A stretch of DNA of 64,000 bases from Oegoconia quadripuncta (taxonomy: Eukaryota; Arthropoda; Insecta; Lepidoptera; Autostichidae). The stretch covers positions 7,806,657 through 7,870,656 of the forward strand of contig OX438757.1 of assembly GCA_949316235.1 (NCBI GenBank), given 5' to 3'. Below, piece after piece: positions 35,771 through 47,310 of this stretch. The notes under the pieces were generated by a model. The model was not told the DNA's origin. It ran no database searches and saw only the letters and a list, made by a program, of their open reading frames with translations. Positions within the stretch are counted from its first letter, which is position 1; the number at the start of each line of letters is the position of its first letter. A program made the position numbers and the translations under genes.

Positions 35771-36496
35771 AACCACAGTTATCTTAATTACATTGTATTT
35801 ATACTACCATCTCTTATGTATAAACAAATTATCAACATAACTTTATCATATCTGACATTGTTCGGATACTATTTATTTTACATTTGGATGCATTGTAAAC
35901 GATTTACATACGCACTTACATGATTTATAAGACTGCACAGTATCATAGTTGTTCGCTTACCCAAATACATAAAATAAAAAAAATCTGTTACCATTGTCAT
36001 CGAAACTAGAGCATAAAATGTCGCCGCCAGCCCCCGCTAGCAATTTAGTAAATTTATTTATTACAAATTACGTTTCGCTAACCGGTTTGGCAACGAAAGG
36101 TACATTAAAGTTGTGTACATTAAATGCCTTTTCATTTGTAATTCACAGCATGGAATTTTATTCAATGGGCGTTGATTTCAGGTTCAGGTAAGGTTGTTGC
36201 CCTAATAGTTGCGTGGCAACTATCGAAATACCTATTAACCTTGAAACTAGCCAATAATAAATAACTAAACACTGGCCCTATTTTACTATGCATTAAATTT
36301 GTTAAATTCGCTACTAGATGTCGAAAGCAGTTTTTTTGATTTTGTTGCTTGACCACACTTTATATTGAAGAGTCTGAAGTCGTAGATTTGCCTATTGTGT
36401 TTCTTTAGCTGACTAGAAGAATATTTTTGCATGGTAATGTCATCATGTTGATACGGGCTGAATAATGATGATGATAGATGTACCTATAAATGTATA
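35771..36496. other. No confirmed gene
   Basis: A plus-strand ORF (35994-36191) ends next to ttcaggttcag/gtaagg, which resembles a splice donor, but no domain or second exon is evident. A cgggctgaataatgatgatg relic at 36457 is a LINE/SINE tail. Confidence 0.3.
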
Positions 36497-37077
36497 CAGC
36501 GTGAATCGTGTCATTTCTGTTTACTGGTGACTGCACTCTTGATTCCACTAGGAACCATTTCTTCTTATTATTTTTGAGGATGGCAACCAGTCAACCTCAC
36601 TGTCGAGGGACATTACTATCAGTTTCGAGTGAAAAATTTTATTTCTCTTATTTCTTCAATTTAAATTCGTCGTATACTTAGCGTATACAGAGTCTAGTCA
36701 CGGTCAAGTCATTCTTCAGTAAAGTGGCAGAATGCTTTACAAAAGATTTTGGCGGCTTCTTGTGGGAACCCGAAAGCTCCGTTACGCACTTTAATTTACA
36801 CTTCCTTTCACCTGTACACCAACACTAACGTTTGCTGCACAATATTCTGCCATTATTAAGCTTCAAAAGTTAGAATGCACAAATTATAAGAATTATAAAG
36901 AAAAATGCAACTTCACTCGCCGAGATCCCGCCAAAAAGCCGAACCATTTCAGAATGGTTTATTTTGTATGAGTCGAACATTGATCGAATTCAACTGTGGT
37001 TCCTTGGGGAAAGTTGTTCGTAAACATCAAGAGTGGCGTCACCTTTATCGGAATTACACGAAATCAAATGCACTCTG
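36497..37077. mobile_element. MITE family M27, long copy
   Basis: Ends cagcgtg and cactctg with TA at 36495-36496 and 37078-37079. The arms share gactgcactcttgatt and, on the other side, aagagtggcgtcacc and ggttccttgggg with the 27-kb copy. It is 230 bp longer than that copy, so one is a deletion derivative or the centre was expanded. The ORF 36905-37087 in its right arm is a by-product of the element. Confidence 0.7.
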
Positions 37078-37200
37078 TATACTATAGTGTAGTTATCTAC
37101 CAACCAACACTGAGCGAGCACTGATCACTGAATACGTGGCGCTGGAATGTGAACTCGTGATTCTTAACCTGGAGGCTGGTTCGTATCACGCTAATTATTT

Positions 37201-37436
37201 GACGACCGATTGGTGTAGTGGATAGTGACCCTGTCAGCGAAACCAACGGTTGCGGGTTCGAATCCCGCGACGGGTAAATGTTAGTGTGTTGAATATGAAC
37301 ATTTATTCCTGAGTCATGGATGTTTATATAAATATTTATGTATGTTTATCCGTTATCTAGTATCCATAGTACAAGCTTTGCTTAGTTTGGGACTAGATGA
37401 TTGGTGTAAGTGTGCGAAATATTTACTTATTTATTT
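37201..37436 (+). repeat. tRNA-derived SINE, family A, best copy
   Basis: gacgaccgattggtgtagtg, then gaaaccaacggttgcgggtt, then cgaatcccgcgacgggtaaa: intact A and B boxes. The body ends ctagatgattggtgtaagtg and atttatttg. It is uninterrupted and serves as the reference for 1240 and 33041. Confidence 0.8.
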
Positions 37437-39242
37437 GAGCGGAAATTAGCCTAATATTTTTTAATACTCGTGGTAAGATCTAAACGATTTGCATTTGGTT
37501 TTACTATGTTAACAACAATGTAATCGTTCAGAAAAAATAGCGCGATACCATTTTTTTACACCAGGAAGGTAAACCAAATCTAAACCAAAACCTTTCCGTT
37601 CGAACGCTAAAACCGTTGTAAAATAGCGCAATTTGCTCCATGGTATTGTCAGTATTGAACCAAGGAGGTGGTCTATATGTACAACACATGGTCTATCTAA
37701 TTCTACAGCTAAAGCTAAGATTCTATCTAGTCTGTATTGGATAGGCTTATTTATAAATAATTTCGCGACCTTTTTACTAACATTTTATAAATTTGTGTAA
37801 TAAAAATGCTTTAAAAAATTATAGTAATAGCTTCTAAATAAAACTGAAATATTTAATGTAGATTTATTTGTTTATGCGAGGTTGCTGAACAGGTCTTGCT
37901 TTCATAAATATAGTCAATATATTGCAAAATAAGACTCAGATAGTTGTTACACTAATAACAACTTCTCACCTATAACTTTCCAAGCATGTGATTAAAGTAT
38001 CTGAAAAGATCTTTTGAGAATATAATATTGGGCAACCTAATTTAATTTACGGTTAGTGAAATAAGCCTAAATCATAATAAAAATTAATAAACCATGAAAG
38101 ATTGTCGACGTCCTATGATATGATGTTAATAAGATTGAATGGAAGTCGAAGTGCATGTTACCGAACCCTAAGTGAATGCGTGTACGACACATTTGGCTGA
38201 ACACGTGGTATTAGTTTATCTTTAGACGGTAATTACACGATTTTCGGGACAAAAATCCATTGTGTCATCGAAATCCGTTCAGGCATTTTATAGTCTATCT
38301 GGATTAAAATATGGATAGACAAAACTTCTAAAAACTGCTTCATATTTATGTGGGTACCTATGTACATTAATATGTTACATTAAGGTATCGGTATTAATAC
38401 TGAAATGACGCACAGAGGTGTCGATTCAGATAATATTTCTCTAAACTAACAGTAATTTTAATATAGCCGTCTTTTTCTTCCTAAAATAATAAGAATGGGA
38501 TAGTACCACATTAACATTAATTTCAATTAGAAGTATCGTCAGAATCTACACCAGACACTTCAATGTATTATTTGCTACATAATATAGGTACACACATGTC
38601 ATATTACGTCTGATTAGGCAAGTAAATGTTGAAAGAATTTAAAATTGCTAGCAAGTACATAGGTATATTGATTATCCCAGGATATTTGAAAACACAAATT
38701 ATACTAGTTTAGCTATAACTAGGGTAATGTAAATTTTTATATTAGATATTAATATTTTTATTTTATTAAATTCACTAACTGTGATTTAACTAAATAGTGG
38801 CAGGCAGTGACAAATACTAGGAAATGTTTTCCATCCCTGTATAATGTAGGGCTTGGAATCGAATAAATTTGCTTTTCGCAGTAGTGTCATTAGTTCTGCA
38901 GATTGGTTCATAGACCTAAATTCACAGTTTCTATGTCAGACTATGAGAAAAATTTAAGTGAATTAACAAAAGCCTTTTATATAATATTAGTTTCCAAGCC
39001 CAAATCTTGAATAGGGTCCTAAATTAATGTTTCAACTTCCTGCTTATTCAGCAATAATAATAAAGAATAATAATGATAATAAATTCTAGTGTCCCACATT
39101 GCAATCAGACCCAAGGCAAATAAAAATTACATTGGTTCCACTGGGAATCATACCATTATATCAATCATAATATTAGTGTATGAGCTCCAAATTACTAAGG
39201 AAAATTTGTAAATTATTAGTTGCAATTTAAAAAAACACACTT
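37437..39242. other. AT-rich DNA without recognised gene
   Basis: No ORF of note and no element end could be matched. Low-complexity aataata runs occur at 39050-39085. Confidence 0.4.
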
Positions 39243-39422
39243 TCAAGCAATCCATCGTTTCCTTGGTCTCCCAATTTCTCTTTTCATGTAAACTTTGTCC
39301 ACTTTGTTATTATGGTAAGCCAACGTGGATTTGTCTGTGACCTTGTGTCCTGCTATTGCCACTTTATTTCTGGTGCTTCTAATTTTGAAGATGCTGCATT
39401 CCATATAGCTTTTACCATACAT
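39243..39422 (-). pseudogene. LINE-like C-terminal ORF fragment
   Basis: A 59-codon minus frame ends with KREIGRPRKRWIA and a stop, and contains NKVAIAGHK upstream. An AGH motif followed about 30 residues later by GRPxxRW is the layout of the C-terminal region of RTE/Jockey-like LINE proteins, as at 24.1 kb. The match is short and the rest of the ORF is absent. It could also be a chance basic peptide. Confidence 0.35.
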
Positions 39423-39475
39423 ACATAGTATACATATAAGTGAAAGAAAAGGTGAATATCGTGTCGTACTAAGAG

Positions 39476-39552
39476 GTTAAAACGAGGGCGGAAAGTAGAG
39501 AGACATAGTCGTTACTCCACCGACAAGAGCATAGCTCTTAAATTGAAGAAGA
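39476..39552 (+). repeat. Dispersed repeat F
   Basis: gttaaaacgagggcggaaag, then cgttactccaccgacaagag, then catagctcttaaattgaaga and a (gaa) tail. It is shared with 19318-19390 and, in part, 26240-26290. The simple-repeat end suggests a non-LTR retroelement 3' end. Confidence 0.5.
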
Positions 39553-40380
39553 AGACATAGCATACATACAAAATAGGAACAAGCTGCGTCGAATTGCGGA
39601 AATCAAGCCCGCTAATATAACCTAGCTTTTGTCAAGTCGCTATTTTGTTTTTTATTTAGTTAGTAATGATCCACATCCGACTGGTTGCCTTAGCTTGATG
39701 ATGGTAGGATGGTTAGTCTAATATGCTTCTTTTAATGTACAGAAATTGGAAGTGATCACATGTAATGAGTGCTGGGATGAGATAATATACACCCAAAGCT
39801 TTCCTTCCTTGGAGGATACCTTGGAGGCACATTTAGCAAGTATTGATACTTTCAATGAGAATACTGTTTCGTCAACATGCTCAAAAAATTTAAGCCCGTT
39901 TCGATGTGGAACTAATAAATAAAAACTTTATAGAATAAGAATATATTAGAAGTATTCATCGGGCTTATGAAAAATTCTGTTCTTGCTGTTTCATCCCTTC
40001 TTGATTATAAACTTAGAACAATCATTACCATCAAAAGAGCGAAAATTCGATTGGTGTAACTTAAAAACAAAAAAAATGATATATTGATGCTCTCTTATTC
40101 TGACCGAAAATTTTGTATGTAATTGGGTGTCCCTTTGGCAGTAAGAAACATAAAAGCATGTCAAGTTTTGGTTACAACACGTTAGATACATAAGTACATA
40201 GTTTGTAATGTTTACCTTTCAAAGCGCGCAAATCTGTGATGTATACATTAACTTCTACAATCAAATAATGCATGTATAAAAGCTGTTTGTAACCAAAACT
40301 GCAATGTATTCACATGATTAATCAACTCAGTCACATGAATCAGGGATTCAATTTGCAACTAAAATAAATAGTGTTGATTC
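39553..40380. other. No recognised gene
   Basis: AT-rich. If the candidate exon at 40387 is real, this stretch would be its first intron. A minus ORF at 39991-40191 shows no domain. Confidence 0.3.
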
Positions 40381-40386
40381 ACTTAC

Positions 40387-40600
40387 CTCACATTAACTTC
40401 TTGTCACAACCTAAATAACAGGAAAACAAAGATGTACCAACTGTTTTTAATTCATAAACAAACACTATATATGAATCACACACGAATAAAAATATCGACA
40501 ACAATCACACGGGCAGCGGCCCGGTTTATGTGATGGTGTTGGCTTGGTAAAAAATGCCGCACAGCATGCACGATGTCACGCACGGAGCCAGCCACTCCCT
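40387..40600 (-). other. Candidate 5' non-coding exon with consensus splice donor
   Basis: On the minus strand the sequence reads aagttaatgtgag then gtaagtgaatc, an exact consensus 5' splice site (GAG/GTAAGT), at the 40387/40386 junction. Upstream, the DNA becomes clearly less AT-rich (tgcgtgacatcgtgcatgct, ccgggccgctgcccgtgtg). No long ORF is open and early ATGs are followed by quick stops, which would fit a 5' UTR exon. The transcription start is unknown; the 40600 limit is a guess. It could be a chance donor, but the combination with the motif cluster upstream is the best host-gene signal in the window. Confidence 0.3.
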
Positions 40601-40830
40601 GACAAAATATTGACAATGGCAACATTCTTACATCGTCGTCAATCAGCGCCATCTTGTTGAGATTACAGTAAACTTCGAGCTATCGCGCCATCTTTTGGTG
40701 ACAGAAGTTATTAACGTACTATGTACTTCTATAAGTTTTAGCTACTCGACCATAGATGGCTCTAGTTTAATTCCTAGTAATGGCAAGAGATGGCAGCTCT
40801 ATTATGATCGACAATAGATGGTGCTGTTAT
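40601..40830 (-). promoter_or_regulatory. Cluster of GATGGC-type motifs, possible promoter
   Basis: Five copies of a gatggc/gatggtgc core lie within 180 bp: minus-strand aagatggcgctg (40645-40656) and aagatggcgcg (40685-40695), and plus-strand atagatggctc (40752), agagatggcagc (40787) and atagatggtgctg (40813). AAGATGGCGGC is the known YY1/Pho-type site often found near starts of transcription; here the last bases differ, so this is suggestive only. Confidence 0.3.
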
Positions 40831-41785
40831 AAAATCTCAAAATCTATCCATTATTTATTATTAAATTATCCATAAATTACCTACATCAGGAATTTATTAG
40901 TCACTGTATGATGCTTACACTTCTAAAAATCTATAGCTAATAAAAAAACTTAACCAACCAAAGATGCCTAAATTAAATAACGAATGACCCAAGATATGAA
41001 ATCTGTTTCGATTCAATACTTCGATGCGTTAAGATGACTGAATGACTCTGATGCCCTGATGAGGAAGTTGGCGCTGACCTCGGTATGATTCATTTTCTAA
41101 TTAGATAAATAAAAATATTTTAAAATCAGAAAATCGTCCCAGGTCTTGAGTACCGAGTAGGCTGGCAGCATTGCCTTGTTAAATAGCGAGGCTCACTCTT
41201 TATGCTAAATGGTGATCAGCCTCCTGGTCAGACGAGGCTACGACCAAACGCTTCGATAACTGAGGGAAAGACTATGAGCACCCGGACCCCACGGTCCTAG
41301 GGTCTCTACTCCAAACGGCGAACAAATGTAATCTCCACTTAGGCAGACTCCACTTTGGTTGTTTGAGGTTCTCCGCTGATGCAGCTGCGGAACCGACTAC
41401 ATGAAGATGAGACGGAGCAAGTGCATCCCAGACAACTTTTTTTATTGTCATCGCGGGCTAGGCCTACCGGCTCCAGGACTACTGGGGTGCCCGCCGATGT
41501 GAAAGCCCAAGTAATTACAATTGCCGCGCAATACGACCGGTGCTTCTGCAGAGAGATAAGCCCTGGTGTCCTAACTGATCTACAGCATGGTCGTAGCGGC
41601 ACTGATTTGGCATGTTCAAAGGAGTGCCAAGACGTAAGGCCGTGGCAATTATGAAAGCGGTTACACCCCTTATATAATGCAATGTGAAGGTAAATGTTGT
41701 TATTCGTATAGTTCTTGATAATTAATTATAAAAATATCATAATTCGGACAAACAAAATGGGCATCGTGACTTTTTTGAATATTTT
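40831..41785. other. No confirmed gene
   Basis: 41339-41654 has overlapping ORFs on both strands (87 and 91 codons) in locally less AT-rich DNA. Neither shows a domain that I recognise. An old retroelement body is possible. Confidence 0.3.
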
Positions 41786-42123
41786 TTTTTTATGATTGAC
41801 TGGATTCGCGTTTGACCAAATCTCACCTGATGCTCTTGAAGATCCTTGGAGTTCCATGCCTTGGCTGTTCGGATGATGAATGAAGAATCGAACTTCTTAG
41901 TGCGAATGTTCGGTATATTATCTATATACGGGTGGAATCCCTCCCCACGCCTAGTGGTCCGAAGATGGAAGGGTGACGGTGGAATAAGATTATGTAATTC
42001 CAACGCACACTCCCTGAAATGTATCCTGTAAAAAACTGAGAGACAGGCGACTTTGCGACGGTGTTCAAGGCTCTGCAATTTAGCAGTCATCGAACTACAG
42101 GATTTGTAATAAAATCGACTCAA
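41786..42123 (-). pseudogene. LINE ORF2 C-terminus (Jockey/CR1-like), internally deleted
   Basis: The minus frame from 42123 reads LQSLEHRRKVACLSVFYRI, then HLRTTRRGEGFHPYI, then FIIRTAKAWN. This is the conserved C-terminal domain after the reverse transcriptase in Jockey/CR1-type LINEs (LxxLExRRxxxxLxxFYKI; FxxRTxxLWN). After AWNSKDLQ the frame jumps straight into the 3' UTR (catcaggtgagatttggtca), so about 90 bp including the usual FKxRVxxxL end and stop are missing. Poly(A) on the minus strand is at 41786-41793; the open frame beyond it to 41737 is flanking DNA. Relatives at 19.4, 52.1 and 58.6 kb. Confidence 0.75.
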
Positions 42124-42164
42124 ATGTCATATAAGTAAATAAAATTCCGGTTATAAGTATATTA

Positions 42165-42240
42165 TTACCGGTTACTCTGGATTTCCATGGGGGAGGCCTG
42201 TGTTCAGCAGTGGACGTCCTGTGGCTGATATGATAATAGT
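42165..42240 (+). repeat. LINE 3' end (RTE-like)
   Basis: gggggaggcctgtgttcagc, then agtggacgtcctgtggctga, then tatgataat is the common RTE-like 3' terminus. No coding remnant adjoins. Confidence 0.5.
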
Positions 42241-45000
42241 GATACATAAAAATTTATACAGCTAAATCTACTCTGAAAACTACGGACTATTACGTAGATA
42301 CTTGAAACCCCTTATGTATTCTTCATGTATTTAAATGTTTGAAATCCTGGTGTTCCTGGTTCGGTTATCCGATGATCGAATCCTAGAAAGGGTTAAGTTA
42401 CCTGAGTATTTTATTTAATTCCTTGCCTATTGTGTGTCTTCGAAAGTTTATGGGCGTTGATGACGAACCCAAGTGTTCCGCATAAAAACATAACAACGTT
42501 TTTTCATTATTTACTTAGATTAATCAGATTCATGCCATAACAATACACAATCTGTAAAAGTTATACACTTAGATATATGTATAGGCATAGAAGGTAATAA
42601 GGCGCCACTTGATCTCCTGGACTATAACTATAAATTAGTAACTCGCCACTGCTGCTAGATCTTCGTGAGATAGCAACTTTATATCTACAATATCAAAACC
42701 CAACCAACCACAAAACCCCTCAGCCTTTATTCGATTACTGTCCACAATTCCACATGCTGATATTCCCAAAGCAGTGTCCCTTGTTCTAACGAGATGTCAC
42801 GTGTATGTCACGCAGCTGTCGCTGGCTGTCACGCTAACCTGTCATCGCTGTGGTTGACAAACTTATCTCAATATTTTCATCTAGTTACGCAATTGAATGA
42901 CCCTCTCATTATTTTGTGTTGTTGATTTTAATCTGCAGTGCGGTTTGGATTCCGTTCATTTATGGGCTGGTCGAGACGAAGTGTAACGTGTAAAAATATA
43001 TCGTGTTATGTAAGCGCGTATAGTATGCCCAGCTGTAGCGCCTTTACGTTCGCGTATAATTGAACCGCCAAAAATTTACTAACCGAATGAAATAATATGC
43101 CTATAATTCTGCATTTCTGGAGTGCATCATTAGTTCCCATAAAATTTATACCCTAAAATTTTCGAATAAAAAAATCAAAATCGGTTCGCAAATGTCGGCG
43201 GTATCGCGCGAGGTGGAGAAAGAGAAGAATCCTTGTAACAGCGGATAAACCATGGACTGCAGATGGCAAACCCCATGAACCATCACTGTGACATTAAAAC
43301 CACTGGCGTGCCTTCCACATAGGTAGAAAGGCTGCGCCTACCCTAAAAATTGTAAGCTTTCCTCGAAATGAATTCCCAAGATAGCTGATTAGCATAGTAT
43401 ATGTGAACAGAAAAATATTCTAAACGGTTGCGAAAATTGCTATAAGAGTAAGTTATTATTTTGTAGTTGTATTTTTTCACAATTAATATAAAATTAGATA
43501 ACTGATAATAACCGTAGTAAAAAAAATGCTCTAATCTCTTTGCAATTTCTAAATACATGGCGGTTTAATAATCTTAATTGTTAACCAGCTTCTATCCCAT
43601 CTATAATTCTGCTCGAATAAATATATCTGAAATATGCCACTCAGAAAATTGTTTATAGAAAATTTTACTACCACACTTAACCGTTCTGACGTCGTATACA
43701 TTTGCATTAAGTCGTCGGCAGCCCATCGAGCCAGAAAACTTACAATTAATATTAAAACATGCGCAATAAAATAAGGGCAAGCAGTCGGAAGGTATATGCG
43801 TCAGTCGAGCGCTGCTTTTGACATGGCCATTATTTTGCTAGGAAATAAAAACAGCGTAACAGTATCTGCACGGACTTAGCATTCTTCCTTACGCGCATTG
43901 GTATAAGTATTGTAACAGAGTGTAGGGTTTTATTCTGGGCAGCTCTAGTGTCGCTCGCTGGATGATATAGCAATGCAAATGATACATGTACAGATTGTTT
44001 ATGAAAATCCATTTTCTACAGACATACCCATACTCGTTTTTAAAAACTGTTAGGTAGGTACTTACATAACTTAGCGTTAGTTCTGTAAAACTAATTTTAA
44101 TGACGTTTATGTTCGGACATTTTAGAAACTTATATCATCATAATTTCAGCCACAGGACTTCTAAAATTGCTGCTAAAATTTCCTGAGTGAATTTGGAAGT
44201 GACCTACATCCAGCGACTTTCCGTGACCAAGTCCATCTTGTCGTGGACATTTTACAATAATGGTTATTTTGTAGTTGATTTATATTATTTCATAAGTTGG
44301 TCAATTACCCGTAAACTACATAATCTTGATACATTTTCATTTATATTTCTTAATATATATTATTATTAATTGATTAATGATTGGAAATACTTCGCAATTT
44401 AAAAAATAGAGCTTTAGCATTTAGAGAGTGGGTACACGAATCTAGCGGATTACAATTATGTTTGAATATTCGGTCAATCAATTTTAGTTTGCCGCCAAGC
44501 AGTTGCATGTTTAGTGGTGTATTGAGTGAGAATTTTTATTAAAAAAATATTGTCAGAAAATTGTGAAAAGATGCATGCATACAATTTCTATTAGTTTTGT
44601 TATTTTACAGACCCTCTTGTGAAGTGGAAGGTAACGGGCAGTGAACCGAGCAGTGGCCGCGGAGGGATCGGGCAGCTTCAATAGCACTCCAAAGCACTTT
44701 CAGGCAATCCAGTGTTGCCATTATTTAAATTAGACTTTAGTATAAAAGTAATTTATGCATTGTTATAAAAATTCACTGTACTACATACCTGACCGAAATG
44801 TATGAAAAAACTGATTTTTGCGATATTCAACACCTCAAAGTTCAATGTTGCACCTATTAAAATATCTTCACCTAATTTTGTAAGATATTATGTATGGCGG
44901 ACTTTTCTTGCGTCATTGCAAGCTGTGCTACCCGTAGGGCTCCTGTAGTATCCAAAATCATCAAGAGAAACCAAACATGATCTAAACAATAATTTTATCT
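42241..45000. other. No confirmed gene
   Basis: 42790-43060 is locally CpG-containing (gtcacgtgtatgtcacgcag onward) without an ORF. 44601-44684 has a strong acceptor-like tract and a short open frame, treated as a weak candidate. 44890-44990 (tatggcggacttttc, tagggctcctgtagtatcc) looks like a decayed MITE M34 interior. Confidence 0.3.
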
Positions 45001-45226
45001 CAGCTTCCGCCAAACAGCAATGTTGATAGCATTGTAATGTTCCCGACTATTTGAGATAAGATAGCCCATATATTGGGGGTTCCGAGTAAGAGTGGTTTCA
45101 ACATTAGTCTCATCTTCTGGTTTGATCAACATTCTAGTATGATTGACATCCAGCGCTGATAACTCGTAGTACTTTCCATCAGGTGAGATTGTGGTCAAAT
45201 GAGTATCCAGTTAATCATAAAAAAAA
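45001..45226 (+). repeat. SINE D body joined to a LINE 3' tail
   Basis: 45001-45115 matches the family D body (cgccaaacagcaatgttgat, gagataagatagccc, gggggttccg). 45170-45226 is instead the LINE tail actttccatcaggtgagatt then a run of A. In other family D copies the tail is gtgtgattgaggtcaagtac. Either a LINE inserted at the tail or the two were joined during reverse transcription. Confidence 0.5.
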
Positions 45227-45280
45227 ACTAAAAACCATGGCATGGTATGCAGTTACGTGTAGTTTTTATGTAATTTGGAT

Positions 45281-45366
45281 GAAATTTGGTATATAGGTAG
45301 AACATACTCGGAATTAAAACACAGGATATTTTTTATCCCGATACAGTTTTCGCGGGATAAAGCTAG
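45281..45366 (+). repeat. Helitron (Lep1-like) 3' part
   Basis: ggatgaaatttggtatatag, then ttttatcccgatacagtttt, then cgcgggataaagctag, ending with CTAG followed by T. Same block order as 9230-9384. Confidence 0.6.
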
Positions 45367-45689
45367 TTATAAAATATTCATTATACCTACATCATAACAA
45401 ATAAATTATAAAAAGTTATTGAGATACTATTTTATGTTGTCATTTAATGACAGATTCGGGAAAAACAAAAAGTTATAGCTAGTGAATTAAATTTTAGGGG
45501 TAAAGTGAACTAACCTGGCAACACTACTGGTTGGTACCTACTCATCGTCATCTCACCATCCGAAGCAATCAACCCGAGTGCACGTATGTAAATTCTATCC
45601 CGAGTGAGATTTCTAATGTAATTGACATCGATAAGGCGAGTTCCTAGCGCTTTGGACCTTCGATATTTAAGAGGCCAACGAGTTCTCTT

Positions 45690-46060
45690 TTTTTACAAGC
45701 TTTTATTTAGTTTTCAATGATCGTATGTAAGTTATCCCATTTGGAAGTAATTTTTCAACTACTTGCTGGTATCTGATTGAGCTGAAATTTGGCATATTTA
45801 CGTAAATTCGGTGACAATACAATATCATGGTAATATCAAGTTGATCTGATGATGGAGCTGGGATGTAGAGACTGGAACTCCCTGATGGCAAATAGCAAGA
45901 TACTCGAATTGGGGCTAGTTTGTTTTGTCGCCATGAGCATTTTCCATTAGACATGATGACGAGGGATGATGAATGGATGATGGATCTAGAAGATTGCCAC
46001 TGGAACTCCTTGATGGACCTTATGTTACTTGTCTTTGTATTAGAATAATATGTGATTAGC
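45690..46060. repeat. Dispersed repeat of unknown class
   Basis: acaagcttttatttagtttt, then tgattgagctgaaatttggc, then gatgatggagctgggatgta. The phrase ctggaactccctgatgg (45873) recurs as ctggaactccttgatgg (46002), so the element has internal duplication. I know similar sequence as a common lepidopteran dispersed repeat but cannot name it. The 119-codon minus ORF over it has no domain. Confidence 0.4.
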
Positions 46061-47221
46061 ATGAAAGCTTGCTTTTAAAAGTATTTTAAATATAGAACTT
46101 TTTCTTTGTTAATATGTTACTGGAAACGCCGGAATGGTAATAAATCTTAGGTCTTACTTGAAAATCTTAAGATTTAAGTACTTTTAGGTACTGTTTGTTA
46201 GGATTGATACAAAAGAACCCAGTTTTTCGGGCTTTAATGTTGAATCGGCCGTTGCTAGAATAATATCAACGAGTGGTAAAACTTGAAATTAGAGATAAAA
46301 CAACGTATTATAATTACAGATAATTTGTTAAAAATTGTAACAGAATGAAATCAGATCGTGTGCAGTTAAGTTATAGATAATTTTCGTGATGTCTAAACAT
46401 TTAAACATGTTTTCTTTTTAATTACCAAGTCTCTGTGGTTAATCCTAATATTTCCCTAACAAATGCTGGCAAAAATGCTAAATGATCAAAAATATTTTAT
46501 TCAATGTAGGATACAAAAATATCACTTATTGAAAGTCAACATGTTATTTTTTTTAAACTACAGCGCGTTCACAATGTTTTATATAGTTAGGGAGAAGAAG
46601 CGAGAAGAAACTCCGCAACAACACGTCTTTTCAATTAGTTTCCATCTTTACAATAATATTACATTTTATATCACATATTACAAAACAATAGCAATTAACA
46701 TAACGACCAGCTAACACCAGACCTCCGAGTCTGCTTTACAAAAAGAATATTACAATTGGTTTAGCAATTACAGGTTTTCCTAAAGTAGTAAAACAGTTAC
46801 ATCCATCTGAATATACTAATGTATAACTTGGTAAGTAGCTGTTGTGTGTGCATGTGCGCGGCTGTTTGTGTGCTTGTGAATGGGTGTGTCACACACCCAC
46901 ACACAAGCACACGTTATTGTCCATGAATCCTAATACAAATATTCTTTTACAAACAAAATATTTGTGTGTGTATAATAATCTATATTATATGCTGATTAAC
47001 TGATACGTGAGGTAAGCACAACCCTACGGCGTCGTCAACCAATGTTTATGAGACGCAGATGTAATGTAATATCCTATAATCTTAATGTTAATAATATTTT
47101 ACACACGAGAATACTCAAAGCCAGTGAGTGGATGTGGGCTGAGATTGATTGATTGAGAGGACCTGCAAGTGATACAATTATCGACTATGAAGCCTATCAG
47201 GGTTTTCAAAATTTTAAATTT
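46061..47221. other. No gene; GT/CA hairpin at 46868-46912
   Basis: Arms 46868-46889 and 46891-46912 (gtgtgcttgtg and gggtgtgt against acacaccc and acaagcacac) are inverted with two mismatches in 22 bp and a single-base spacer. Such a structure can arise when a (GT)n tract is copied back on itself. The remaining DNA is AT-rich and unassigned. Confidence 0.55.
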
Positions 47222-47310
47222 ATAGTTTTTTTTTATGATTGACTGGATTCGCGTTTGACCACAATCTCATCTGATGGAAAGTGACGATGTGGTCGAAGTT
47301 ATTCTATATT
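47222..47310 (-). repeat. LINE 3' tail fragment
   Basis: A T run, then atgattgactggattcgcgt, then ttgaccacaatctcatctga: the reverse of the tail at 19.49 and 45.18 kb. No coding part remains. Confidence 0.55.

Noticed and set aside
35994..36191. 65-codon plus ORF ending at a gtaagg donor-like site
   Set aside because: A single donor-like match is weak evidence. No acceptor, partner exon or domain is visible.
41339..41654. Overlapping ORFs on both strands (87 and 91 codons)
   Set aside because: Mutually exclusive readings with no recognised domain; probably part of an old retroelement or chance.
45703..46062. 119-codon minus ORF
   Set aside because: Falls inside a dispersed repeat with internal duplication. 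The Ser-rich translation has no domain.
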